Assembly: GCA_036502575.1 (NCBI GenBank)
Contig: DASXYL010000081.1
Location: 1 to 64,000, forward strand
Origin: DASXRA01 sp036502575
GTDB taxonomy: Bacteria; Actinomycetota; Actinomycetes; Mycobacteriales; Jatrophihabitantaceae
DNA: 64,000 nucleotides
Reading direction: 5' to 3'
Of this stretch, positions 1 to 8,177 are shown piece after piece; position 1 is the stretch's first letter, and each line of letters begins with the position of its first letter. The translations under genes were made by a program, and so were the position numbers. The notes below the pieces were generated by a model. The model did no database searches. It was not told the origin of the DNA and was given only the letters and a program-made list of their open reading frames with translations.

Positions 1-1071
1 TTCTGCCAGGCCGGCATGATCACCCGGCCGGTCCGGGAGCGCTCGCTGCAGGGCATCGGTCAGATGGTCGAGGCCGGCCTGGCCGCCACCGGCTTCGAGG
101 AGGTCGGGCTGCTGTCGCTGTCGAGCGCCGACCACTCCGAGATCGGCGCGATCGCCAAGCAGTTGGCCGATCGCTACGAGGACGACAAGGTGTCGTTGTC
201 GCTGCCCTCGACCCGGGTCGACGCCTTCAACATCGACCTGGCCAACGAGTTCTCGCGCAACGGCCGTCGCTCGGGGCTGACCTTCGCACCCGAGGGCGGC
301 TCGGAGCGCCTGCGCCGCGTGATCAACAAGATGGTCAGCAAGGACGACCTCATCCGCACCGTGTCAGCTGCCTACGGTCAGGGCTGGCGGCAGGTGAAGT
401 TGTACTTCATGTGCGGCCTGCCGACCGAGACCGACGAGGACGTGCTCGAGATCGCCGAGATGGCCCACGATGTCATCCGGGCCGGACGCGAAGCGACGGG
501 CAGCAAGGACATCCGCTGCACCGTCTCGATCGGCGGGTTCGTGCCCAAGCCGCACACGCCGTTCCAGTGGGCCGCTCAGGCAAGTCCGTCCACAGTAGAC
601 AGTCGCCTGGCCAAGCTCCGCGCCGCCATCAACGCCAACCGTTCGCTCGGCCGCAACGTCGGCATGCGGTACCACGACGGCGAACCGTCGCTGGTCGAGG
701 GACTCCTCTCGCGCGGCGACCGACGCGTCGGCGCGGTCATCGAGCAGGTCTGGCGCGATGGCGGCCGCTTCGACGGGTGGAGCGAGCACTTCTCGTTCGA
801 GCGCTGGACGAAGGCCTGTGTGGCCGTCGGGGTCGACCTTGATTGGTACACGACCCGCGAGCGTGACGCGGACGAGGTACTGCCCTGGGACCACCTCGAC
901 TCGGGCCTGGACAAGCAGTGGTTGTGGGACGACTGGCAGGACGCACTGACCGAGTTCGAGCAGGACGACTGCCGCTGGACGCCGTGCTTCGACTGCGGCG
1001 TCTGCCCGACGATGGGCACTGACATCCAGATCGGTCCGACCGGGCGCACGTTGCTGCCGATCGTGACGTGA
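1..1071 (+). CDS. TIGR03960-type B12-binding radical SAM protein (3' part)
   Basis: The reading frame is open from base 1, so the gene begins outside the window. The first visible residues, FCQAGMI, are the end of the CxxxCxxC iron-sulfur motif of radical SAM enzymes. The C-terminus carries CFDCGVCP, a cysteine cluster typical of the TIGR03960 family. These proteins have an N-terminal cobalamin-binding domain (missing here) and are thought to modify RNA or protein; the substrate is unknown. The gene is normally followed by TIGR03936/DUF2344, which here lies 9.9 kb downstream at 10946. The stop overlaps the GNAT start as GTGA. Confidence 0.9.
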   Translation, partial: FCQAGMITRPVRERSLQGIGQMVEAGLAATGFEEVGLLSLSSADHSEIGAIAKQLADRYEDDKVSLSLPSTRVDAFNIDLANEFSRNGRRSGLTFAPEGGSERLRRVINKMVSKDDLIRTVSAAYGQGWRQVKLYFMCGLPTETDEDVLEIAEMAHDVIRAGREATGSKDIRCTVSIGGFVPKPHTPFQWAAQASPSTVDSRLAKLRAAINANRSLGRNVGMRYHDGEPSLVEGLLSRGDRRVGAVIEQVWRDGGRFDGWSEHFSFERWTKACVAVGVDLDWYTTRERDADEVLPWDHLDSGLDKQWLWDDWQDALTEFEQDDCRWTPCFDCGVCPTMGTDIQIGPTGRTLLPIVT

Positions 1072-1517
1072 CGGTGCGGATTGCCACGGCGGCGGATGTC
1101 GACGCCGTAGCGGCGCTGCGCCGCGCCTGGGCCGAGGAAGAGAGCGGTCCGGTCGACGACGGGGGAGCGTTCGAACTCGGGTTCGCCGACTGGTACGCCG
1201 CCGAGGCGGGTCGGCGCACGGCGTGGCTGGCCGCCGCCGGCGAAGAGCCGGTCGGCATGCTCAACCTCGTCGAGTTCCGCCGGATGCCTCGCCCGGGACG
1301 TCCGCGCTCGGGCTGGGGCTACATCAGCAATCTCTTCGTGTTGGCCGAGCACCGCAACGGCGGCCTGGGCCGCGCGCTGCTCGAGGCCGCGGTCGGCGCG
1401 GCGAAGCAGCGCGAGTACGCGCGCCTCGTGCTCAGCCCGAGCCCCAGGGCGGTGCCGCTCTACGAGCGGGTCGGGTTCACCCGGGCGGATGAGCTGATGC
1501 TCCTCCCGCTGTCCTGA
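1068..1517 (+). CDS. GNAT-family N-acetyltransferase
   Basis: A 149-residue protein with the GNAT layout: an N-terminal strand-helix start (TVRIATAADVDAVAALRRAW) and an acetyl-CoA-binding core near residues 85-110 (ISNLFVLAEHRNGGLGRALL), where RNGGLG matches the Q/RxxGxG/A loop. The end (AVPLYERVGF) is the usual final Tyr/Phe segment. The GTG start overlaps the upstream stop by four bases, so it is probably translated together with the radical SAM gene. The acceptor substrate cannot be inferred. Confidence 0.88.
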   Translation: MTVRIATAADVDAVAALRRAWAEEESGPVDDGGAFELGFADWYAAEAGRRTAWLAAAGEEPVGMLNLVEFRRMPRPGRPRSGWGYISNLFVLAEHRNGGLGRALLEAAVGAAKQREYARLVLSPSPRAVPLYERVGFTRADELMLLPLS

Positions 1518-1563
1518 ACCGCAGAACCCACAGAACCCACAGAGACCGCCAATTCCAACACGA

Positions 1564-1580
1564 TCGACCAATCTGGTCGA
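1564..1580. promoter_or_regulatory. 17-bp palindrome upstream of the alpha-galactosidase
   Basis: TCGACCA-ATC-TGGTCGA is a perfect inverted repeat with 7-base arms. It sits about 150 bases before the galactosidase start in an unusually AT-rich stretch (around 1585-1620). It could be an operator for a sugar-responsive repressor, but no regulator gene is adjacent. Confidence 0.4.
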
Positions 1581-1725
1581 ACATCTTGCTAATAAATCAC
1601 ATAGCCGTTACAAATCTGTTGGAAGCTGGTCGCTATCGGGGACTTCCTGTGTCAATCGCACGCACCCGATCATGATCGACCAGGCGACACTTTTCGGTGG
1701 GCAGACGAGAAGGGCAGGTCGTCCG

Positions 1726-3744
1726 ATGAGAGATGGCATCACGAGACGTATCGGCGGGGTGGTCGCGGGCACGTTGCTGGCCGCCGGCCTCAGCGTCGTG
1801 GTCACCGCCGCGCCGGCGCAGGCGCTGGACAACGGGCTGGCGAAGACGCCGCCGATGGGCTTCAACGACTGGAACTCGTTCGGCTGCAACGTCGACGAGC
1901 AACTGATCAAGCAGACCGCCGACCTCTTCGTCAGCTCCGGGCTGAAGGCCGCCGGCTACCAGTACGTCAACATCGACGACTGCTGGCTGACGCACTCCCG
2001 CGACGCCGACGGCAAACTGGTGCCCGACCCGGTGAAGTTCCCCGACGGCATCAAGGGCACCGCTGACTACGTCCACTCCAAGGGCCTCAAGCTCGGCATC
2101 TACGAGGACGCCGGCACCCTGACCTGCGCGGGCTACCCGGGCAGTCTCGGCCACGAGAAGGTCGACGCGCAGACGTTCGCCGACTGGGGAGTCGACTATC
2201 TCAAGTACGACAACTGCAACAACGCCGGCAGCACCACGACCCAGGAGTACATCGACCGCTACTCGGCGATGCGGGACGCGCTCGCGGCCACCGGTCGCAA
2301 GATCATTTACAGCATCTGCGAGTGGGGCGTGAACGATCCGTGGACCTGGGCCGGTGACCTCGGCAACCTGTGGCGTACCACGGGCGACATCAGCGACAAC
2401 TGGGGAAGCCTGAAGTCGATCATCGAGCAGAACGCTCCGCTCGCCGAGTTCGCGCATCCGGGCGCCTGGAACGACCCGGACATGCTCGAGGTCGGCAACG
2501 GCGGCATGACCGACACCGAGTACAAGACGCACTTCAGCCTGTGGGCCGAGATGTCCGCGCCACTGCTGATCGGCAGCGACCTGCGCAAGGCGACGCCCGA
2601 GACGCTCGCGATCCTGAGCAACAAGGACGTCATCGCGATCGACCAGGACAAGCTCGGCGTGCAGGGGCAGGTCATCGGCCAGGGCAACGGCACCAAGGTG
2701 TTCAACAAGCCGCTCGCCAACGGCGATCGTGCAGTCGCGCTGTACAACTCGAACGACGCCTCGGCGACTATCAGCACGACGACCTCGGCCGTCGGGCTGG
2801 GCCACGCGTCGGCCTACACGGTCAAGGACCTCTGGGCCGGCACGACGTCCGAGGTGGCCGACACGATCACCGCGCGCGTCCCGGCGCACGGCACCGCGCT
2901 GCTGCGGGTGCACGTCGATGGCAACTGGGCGAACTACCCGCCGTCGTCGAGCATCGGGGTCAGCTCACCCACCGGGTTCTCCGGCGGCGACCTGGCTGTG
3001 CAGGCCGGCGGGTCGGCGCCGTTCACCGGCACGCTGACCAACAGCGGCAAGGTGCCGCTCGAGAAGGTGCAGGTGTCGGGCACCGCGCCGAACGGCTGGA
3101 CGCTGAAGCCCACGACGCCCACCACCAAGGGCGCGCTGACCTCGGATCGGTCGTTCGCGACGGGCTGGACGATCGGGGTGCCGAACGGCACGGCCCCGGG
3201 CAGCTACCCGTTGACGATCACCGCCCGATACACGTGGGACGACGGCACCCGACCGGCGAGCGTGCAGACCGACGCCGTGGTGGTGGTCGCCACCCCACCC
3301 CCGAGCGGCAGCACGCCGCTCAGCGACGTCACCTGGGTGTCGGCCACGAACGGCTGGGGGCCACCGGAGAAGGACATGAGCAACGGCGAGACGGCGGCCG
3401 GTGACGGGCATCCGATCACCATCCGCGGGCACGTCTACCCGAAGGGCCTCGGCGTGCATGCCACGAGCGACATCGTCTACTACCTCGGCGGCAACTGCTC
3501 GTCGCTCACGTCCGACGTCGGCATCGACGATGAGACGAACGGCAACGGCGAGGTGACGTTCCAGATCTTCGCCGGCGACACCAAGATCGCCGACAGCGGA
3601 GCGGTCACCGGCACGTCGCCGGTCAAGACGCTGACCGCCGACCTGACCGGGGCCGCCTGGCTGCGGCTGCACGTCGACCCGGACGGCGCCAATACCTACG
3701 ACCACAGCGACTGGGCCGGCCCGCAGCTGACCTGCACCGCATAA
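1726..3744 (+). CDS. secreted GH27 alpha-galactosidase with NEW3 and NPCBM domains
   Basis: This 672-residue protein would hydrolyse terminal alpha-galactosides outside the cell. The ATG at 1726 is preceded by a purine-rich site; a start at 1672 would add 18 residues before the signal peptide. The signal peptide ends APAQA (about residue 33). The GH27 barrel follows (about 34-400): PPMGFNDWNSFGC, the nucleophile Asp162 in YLKYDNC, and WNDPDML at 248-254, which holds the acid/base Asp. Residues about 410-520 resemble the NEW3 beta-sandwich and about 532-672 the NPCBM/NEW2 domain (KGLGVHATS). It appears monocistronic. The substrate could be a galactomannan side chain or a melibiose-type sugar. 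Confidence 0.93.
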   Translation: MRDGITRRIGGVVAGTLLAAGLSVVVTAAPAQALDNGLAKTPPMGFNDWNSFGCNVDEQLIKQTADLFVSSGLKAAGYQYVNIDDCWLTHSRDADGKLVPDPVKFPDGIKGTADYVHSKGLKLGIYEDAGTLTCAGYPGSLGHEKVDAQTFADWGVDYLKYDNCNNAGSTTTQEYIDRYSAMRDALAATGRKIIYSICEWGVNDPWTWAGDLGNLWRTTGDISDNWGSLKSIIEQNAPLAEFAHPGAWNDPDMLEVGNGGMTDTEYKTHFSLWAEMSAPLLIGSDLRKATPETLAILSNKDVIAIDQDKLGVQGQVIGQGNGTKVFNKPLANGDRAVALYNSNDASATISTTTSAVGLGHASAYTVKDLWAGTTSEVADTITARVPAHGTALLRVHVDGNWANYPPSSSIGVSSPTGFSGGDLAVQAGGSAPFTGTLTNSGKVPLEKVQVSGTAPNGWTLKPTTPTTKGALTSDRSFATGWTIGVPNGTAPGSYPLTITARYTWDDGTRPASVQTDAVVVVATPPPSGSTPLSDVTWVSATNGWGPPEKDMSNGETAAGDGHPITIRGHVYPKGLGVHATSDIVYYLGGNCSSLTSDVGIDDETNGNGEVTFQIFAGDTKIADSGAVTGTSPVKTLTADLTGAAWLRLHVDPDGANTYDHSDWAGPQLTCTA

Positions 3745-3750
3745 CGCGAG

Positions 3751-3794
3751 TTGTCCGCGCGTCGCGACGCTCAGACATCGCGACGCGCGGACAA
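3751..3794 (+). terminator. 17-bp perfect hairpin just after the alpha-galactosidase
   Basis: TTGTCCGCGCGTCGCGA (3751-3767) is exactly complementary to 3778-3794, with a 10-base loop. It starts seven bases after the stop codon. There is no T-tract, which is usual for actinobacterial terminators. A related inverted repeat follows at 3811-3858, so it may also belong to a REP-like family. Confidence 0.6.
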
Positions 3795-3810
3795 GTTCCC
3801 GGCCACAGAA

Positions 3811-3858
3811 AGTTGTCCGCGCCTGGCGGTGTTCTGGCGTCGCGAAGCCCGGACAACT
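3811..3858. repeat. second inverted repeat sharing the TTGTCCG word
   Basis: AGTTGTCCG (3811-3819) is complementary to CGGACAACT (3850-3858). The left arm continues CGC, giving the word GTTGTCCGCGC seen in the preceding hairpin. The word therefore occurs four times in about 110 bases in alternating orientation, a layout typical of REP or dispersed terminator elements. Confidence 0.55.
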
Positions 3859-3917
3859 CCGAATGGTCCGCCGCATAGGTCTAGTCAAATCTGGCGCACG
3901 GGCCTACCGTCTGCAGG

Positions 3918-4236
3918 ATGCACGAATCGGGCGATCGGGCCGCGTCGGGTCGAGTCGGAAAGGTCGGGCGCCCGCCAGTTTCTCGGCGTTGCCGCGGGAT
4001 CCGCCGCGGTGCTGGAGCTGGGAGCCGATCCGGCCGAGCCAGCCGAGCCAGCCGCGGCCGCACCGGTGCGGCCCGGCGGGGTGCGCACCGGGCTGGCCGC
4101 TCTGATGGAGTCGCGGTACAGCGGCTAGGTGTGCCGGGGCGTGCAGACCTATGTCACCGATCCGGCCCGGTTCGACGCCGTCCGTCGCCCGACCCGCGCC
4201 AAGTACGTCATCTTCACCCAGGGAGGTAGTGAATGA
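3918..4236 (+). pseudogene. namZ: remnant of namZ (DUF1343 exo-N-acetylmuramidase)
   Basis: Frame 1 (for example 3963-4128) encodes a Tat-like start, ARQFLGVAAGSAAV, then VRTGLAAL, the usual opening of DUF1343 proteins. It runs directly into ESRYSG, an in-frame TAG at 4126-4128, and then VCRGVQTYVTDPARFDAVR. The last part resembles the C-terminal DUF1343 segment around KYxGQxCxGVQxHVTDP. The stop stands where that segment has Gln, which a single CAG-to-TAG change would explain. Some 300 central residues are missing, so this is an internal deletion plus a nonsense codon. No start codon fits the frame well; 3918 is the nearest ATG. It overlaps the start of the AmiE-like gene, its usual neighbour. 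The family assignment is from memory of motifs. Confidence 0.62.
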
Positions 4237-6038
4237 ACCGTGTTCGCCGCCAACTGTGCCTGATCGCGATCGTCACCGTCGCCGCGGCCGGGTTGTCCGC
4301 TCCGGCGAGCGCGCATCGCCCGGGTTCCATCGAGGAGAATTCGCCGGTGCAGCCGATCCCGGCGCCGACGAGCGCCCTGTACGGAATGCTCGGGCGCCCC
4401 GCACAGACGTTGCGTCCGGGCACCCCGCAGCAGGTCGGCCTGCTGCCCGGGCCGCTCGACCAGATCGACGCTGACATCAACACCGCGATGCAGCCCTACC
4501 CGCCGAAGAACAAACCCCTGATCCCGGGCGGTGTCGTGCTCGTCGGGCACAACGGCCGCGTCGTCAAGAAGCAGGCCTACGGCTATTCCGTCCTGTACTC
4601 CGGCTACGACGCCACGACGAATACCGGCATCCTGTTGCCGCCTGACCAGCAGGTGCCCACCCGTACCGACACGATCTATGACCTGGCGTCGCTGTCGAAG
4701 CTGTTCACCGGGTTGGTCGCGGTCAAGCTCATGGACCTGCACCGCCTCGACCCGGACGCTTTCGTGGTGCAGTACCTGCCGGCGTTCGCGTCGCACGGCA
4801 AGACCGACATCACGATCACCCAGTTGCTGATGCACAGTTCGGGATTGGCCGCCGACCCGTCACCCGGCTTGTGGACGCTGCCGCCCGACCAGCGCGTCCC
4901 CGCCATTCTCGACTCGGTGCCCGAGGCACCGCCGAACACCCGGTACAAGTATTCGGATATCAACTACATGACGCTGGCCCTGGTCGAGCAGGCGATCACC
5001 GGTAAAACACTCGACGTCCTGGTGCACGACTACATCACCGGTCCGCTGCACATGACGAGCACGATGTACAACCCGCCTGCGTATCTGCTGCCTCGGATCG
5101 CCGCCGAGGAGTACGAGACCGCCCCGGCCCGGGGCATGGTGCGCGGGGAAGTGCACGACGAGAACGCCTGGGCGCTCGGGGGCGTGGCTGGTCACGCCGG
5201 CGTGTTCTCCGACGCCGACGACCTGGCCGTACTGGCGCAGACGATCCTCAACGGTGGCGTCTACGGCCACACCCGCATCCTGTCCGAGCACGCCATCGTC
5301 GAGATGGCGACCAACCGCAACCAGGAGTTCGCGGGCCAGAATCAGGGTTACGGGTTCGAGCTGTACCAGACCTGGTACGCCAGCGCCCTGGCGACGCCGT
5401 ACACGCTGGGCCACACCGGATTCACCGGCACGGACATCGTCATCGACCCGACGACGAACACATTCGAGATGCTGCTCAGCAACGGCGTTCACCCCACCCG
5501 GAACTGGGGGCCGACGACCCCGCTTCGCAAGACCGTGTCCAGCGACGTCGCGCGGTCCATACCGGTGCGTCCGGGGCATGGGCGCACGGCGTGGTTCTCC
5601 GGGATGGTCGACCACACCACTGCCACGCTGACCGTGCCGGTGACGGTGCGCAGCGACCAGGGTCAGCTGAGTTTCGATCTGTGGTACGACACCGAACCGC
5701 AGTACGACGTGCTCACCCTGCAGGCGTCCCGCGACAACGGCACGACCTGGACAACCGTGCCGTTCACCATGCGCGACGGCGAGCACACGTACCCGACCGA
5801 CGGCACCGCCACCGGGTACAACGGGCACCGCTGGCTGTCGACATCGGCCGATCTACCCGGAGGCGCCGGCGCGGTGCTCGTCCGCTGGCGCTACTCGACG
5901 GACACCCTCGATCACGGTCGCGGCGTGTACCTGGACGGCATCCAGGTACATGACGGGCACGGCACGGCGTTCGACGAGCGACGGCCGGGCGACGCCGCGA
6001 GCATCCAGGCGGTCGGCTTCGCCCCCAGCGAGAACTGA
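4233..6038 (+). CDS. secreted beta-lactamase-family serine hydrolase (YbbE/AmiE-like) with C-terminal MAM-like domain
   Basis: A 601-residue secreted protein starting after a strong GGGAGGT site. The signal peptide ends near APASA (residue 27). The serine hydrolase domain (about 70-440) has SLSK at 153-156 (catalytic Ser153, Lys156), YSD at 240-242 and HTG at 394-396, plus NAWALGGVAGHAGVFSDADD, which is typical of YbbE/AmiE enzymes. In Bacillus and Bacteroidota, YbbE/AmiE sits with namZ and nagZ in peptidoglycan recycling; here a decayed namZ lies directly upstream. Residues about 450-590 form an added beta-sandwich (WFSG...YLDGIQV) like the MAM-type domain of immune inhibitor A, perhaps for wall or sugar binding. 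An esterase or D-aminopeptidase is the main alternative. Confidence 0.85.
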   Translation: MNRVRRQLCLIAIVTVAAAGLSAPASAHRPGSIEENSPVQPIPAPTSALYGMLGRPAQTLRPGTPQQVGLLPGPLDQIDADINTAMQPYPPKNKPLIPGGVVLVGHNGRVVKKQAYGYSVLYSGYDATTNTGILLPPDQQVPTRTDTIYDLASLSKLFTGLVAVKLMDLHRLDPDAFVVQYLPAFASHGKTDITITQLLMHSSGLAADPSPGLWTLPPDQRVPAILDSVPEAPPNTRYKYSDINYMTLALVEQAITGKTLDVLVHDYITGPLHMTSTMYNPPAYLLPRIAAEEYETAPARGMVRGEVHDENAWALGGVAGHAGVFSDADDLAVLAQTILNGGVYGHTRILSEHAIVEMATNRNQEFAGQNQGYGFELYQTWYASALATPYTLGHTGFTGTDIVIDPTTNTFEMLLSNGVHPTRNWGPTTPLRKTVSSDVARSIPVRPGHGRTAWFSGMVDHTTATLTVPVTVRSDQGQLSFDLWYDTEPQYDVLTLQASRDNGTTWTTVPFTMRDGEHTYPTDGTATGYNGHRWLSTSADLPGGAGAVLVRWRYSTDTLDHGRGVYLDGIQVHDGHGTAFDERRPGDAASIQAVGFAPSEN

Positions 6039-6144
6039 CCGCCCGTCCCGGTTTTGGCCGCCCGGCATCGCATAGTCAGGTTTCACGAGAGGGCTCCCGC
6101 TAGTCAGATGGCCTGCCCGGATTCGTCGGCGTGTCGGGGTGCAA

Positions 6145-6183
6145 GGTGAACCATGCAGGAATATTATTCCTGCATGGTTCACC
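6145..6183. promoter_or_regulatory. 39-bp perfect palindrome covering the RBS and start of the 6153 gene
   Basis: The arms GGTGAACCATGCAGGAATA (6145-6163) and 6165-6183 are perfect complements around one central T. The left arm contains the end of the AAGGTG ribosome-binding site and the ATG at 6153; the right arm contains a second in-frame ATG at 6174. As DNA it would suit a dimeric repressor such as the XRE protein encoded at 6826. As RNA it would fold into a 19-bp hairpin that hides the start. Confidence 0.7.
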
Positions 6184-6770
6184 CATCGCCGGATGAGACC
6201 CGGCACCTGAAGGCGATCGCCCGGGAGATGTTCGAGTCCGGCGAAGAGTCGGGCTACCTGGTCGGTGTCGCAACGGCGCATCACCCAGCATTCAGCAGGT
6301 CACGCCGGCCGTCCAGCGCGCTGGAGCGCGAGCTGGTTCTGGACGCAGTGCGCCGCGCCGCCTCGCGCGAAGGCGTCTTCGTCGAAGACCTGAGCGGCGG
6401 CGTGGATCTGGTCACCAGCGACGGCGGGCACATTCGTCGGTACCGGGTCAAGCGCGGCGAACGCTCCACGTCCGGATACAGGTTCGTGTGCGGATTGGGC
6501 TCCAGCCTGCTGACCGCTGAGCCCGACGGGCTGTTCGTCGAGGATCGGTGGCTTCTCGGCTACATCAGTAGTGATGACCACACTCTCGACGAGGTGGTTG
6601 CCGCAGAGGTGGTTGGCCACCGGGGCGACGGCGGCGGTCCCGTCGTGCTCATTCTCGGCACGGTCATCCGCCTGTCCGACGCGCCCCCTCCGGACGGTTT
6701 CACCTCGACCGACGAGGGACTGTCCGGGTTCGACGATGACGACGAGGCAGGCGGCGCCGACGTCGCCTGA
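6153..6770 (+). CDS. unknown 205-residue protein, first gene of the ImmA/IrrE module
   Basis: I do not recognise this protein. Its N-terminus is alpha-helical and charged (ETRHLKAIAREMFESGEESGY), the middle is beta-rich (RRYRVKRGERSTSGYRFVCG) and the C-terminus is acidic (DDDDEAGG). There is no signal peptide or membrane segment. ATG 6153 is chosen because AAGGTG ends four bases upstream; ATG 6174 is an in-frame alternative. Both starts are inside the 39-bp palindrome. It lies 55 bases upstream of the XRE-ImmA/IrrE gene on the same strand, so the two are probably one operon. It could be the substrate, antitoxin or partner of the metallopeptidase. Confidence 0.7.
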   Translation: MQEYYSCMVHPSPDETRHLKAIAREMFESGEESGYLVGVATAHHPAFSRSRRPSSALERELVLDAVRRAASREGVFVEDLSGGVDLVTSDGGHIRRYRVKRGERSTSGYRFVCGLGSSLLTAEPDGLFVEDRWLLGYISSDDHTLDEVVAAEVVGHRGDGGGPVVLILGTVIRLSDAPPPDGFTSTDEGLSGFDDDDEAGGADVA

Positions 6771-6825
6771 CCTGCAGCCGATGCCTGCCGGCTGTCCACC
6801 TCCTGCCGTCTGAGAGGTTGTCACG

Positions 6826-8052
6826 GTGACTGCTCCCGCAACCATTGGTGAACGCGTACGCACCTTGCGGCTTGCCGCGAACATTAGCCAGAGCGAACTC
6901 GCCCAAGCCCTAACCGGCCGCGACGAGTCAAGCAACAAGCTCGTGTCCCAGATCGAGAACGGACGCCATGCGATCGACGATGGATTACTAGCGACGCTGG
7001 CCGACGCTTTACGGTGCACGCCCGACTTCCTGCTACGCCCGCGCCACGACGTCGTGTCAACCCGGCCATGGCTGCGTGCCTACGCCGACGCAAACGCGCG
7101 TGTCGTCGAGAGCGTCTTAGCTGACAACCTTGTTGTGCACGAGGCTGTCTTCGCGCTGCAGCTCAAACAGGTCCCTGACCAAATCCCCTTGTTCGGCGGC
7201 GATCCGAACGACGACGACGCGATCGAACGCTTCGCCGAAGAAGTCCGTGCGGCGGCAGATATTCAGCCAGGCGGAGTGGTCGGCAACGCGATGCGCGCCG
7301 CGGACCGGCTGGGCTGCGTGGTGCTGCCCCTCGCAAGCGAGCTCGGCCGCCACCTCGGCATGTCACACCGCATCGACGGCACACCGTTCGTACGGGTCAG
7401 CCGTTCCGGGGCCGGAGATAGTGCAGTGCCGGGGGATCGCCAGCGTTTCACCATCTCCCACGAGATCGGCCACTTGGGCCTTCATTCCCACCTGCCACCT
7501 CCGGACACCGCGGTGGACGCCCGACGTATCGAGCGTGAGGCGCATCGCTTCGCAAGCGCTTTCCTAGCCCCGGCCGAGCCACTCATGGAGGACTGGCAGC
7601 GGCTCGGTGGTCGTGTCACCCTGTCTACGCTCGCGAGCCTGAAGTCAACCTGGGGCATCGCGATCAAGGCGCTCGTCGTCCGGTTTCAGCAGCTCCGCGT
7701 GATCGATGCCGACCAAGCGACCAGCCTGTACAAGCAGATCTCGAAGCGCGGCTGGAACAAACACGAGCCCGTCCCAACGACCAATGAACAGCCGATCTGG
7801 CTCCAGCGTGCGCTCGATCAGCGCGTGAAAGATCAACCGGAAGCAAGGAACACCACGGCCGGCACGGCACGACTCATGGGGGTCAGCGAAGACATGGTTG
7901 CGGGCTGGCTTGATTGGACACAGGTGCCACCGGTCGGCGCAGGGCAGACCGTCTCGCTCGCAGGTCGTCGCCGTCCACGACGCCCCAATGTCAGGCCCGA
8001 GAGCGACGGCGAGGTTGTCCCACTCGCGCGCAAACAACCCTGGTCACGGTAG
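6826..8052 (+). CDS. XRE-family HTH and ImmA/IrrE metallopeptidase fusion protein
   Basis: Residues about 7-65 form an XRE/Cro helix-turn-helix (GERVRTLRLAANISQSELAQ). Residues about 150-300 form an ImmA/IrrE (COG2856) zinc protease with HEIGH at 212-216 and REAHRFASAFLAP from 237, where Glu238 would be the third zinc ligand. The C-terminal 100 residues are basic and unassigned. Such proteins bind operators and cleave a repressor or antitoxin on a signal such as DNA damage. GTG 6826 follows the GAGAGG site closely. The gene has three TTA leucine codons (6985, 7009, 7117), very rare in GC-rich actinobacteria, which suggests transfer or tRNA-Leu(UAA)-dependent expression. Confidence 0.85.
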   Translation: MTAPATIGERVRTLRLAANISQSELAQALTGRDESSNKLVSQIENGRHAIDDGLLATLADALRCTPDFLLRPRHDVVSTRPWLRAYADANARVVESVLADNLVVHEAVFALQLKQVPDQIPLFGGDPNDDDAIERFAEEVRAAADIQPGGVVGNAMRAADRLGCVVLPLASELGRHLGMSHRIDGTPFVRVSRSGAGDSAVPGDRQRFTISHEIGHLGLHSHLPPPDTAVDARRIEREAHRFASAFLAPAEPLMEDWQRLGGRVTLSTLASLKSTWGIAIKALVVRFQQLRVIDADQATSLYKQISKRGWNKHEPVPTTNEQPIWLQRALDQRVKDQPEARNTTAGTARLMGVSEDMVAGWLDWTQVPPVGAGQTVSLAGRRRPRRPNVRPESDGEVVPLARKQPWSR

Positions 8053-8177
8053 ATGCCATGTCACGTTCACGTGCTCAAGGCGACGCCGACGCCGACCTAT
8101 GGCTCATGGCTTGCAGTACCAGGAATGAGCCTCTAACAAACGATCCACAGCTGCCTGGGCGGCCAAAACCGGCGCCC

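Noticed and set aside
3751..4128. 125-codon open frame reading through the hairpins after the galactosidase
   Set aside because: Its first part is the inverted repeat region and not coding; only the part after about 3963 shows NamZ-like sequence.
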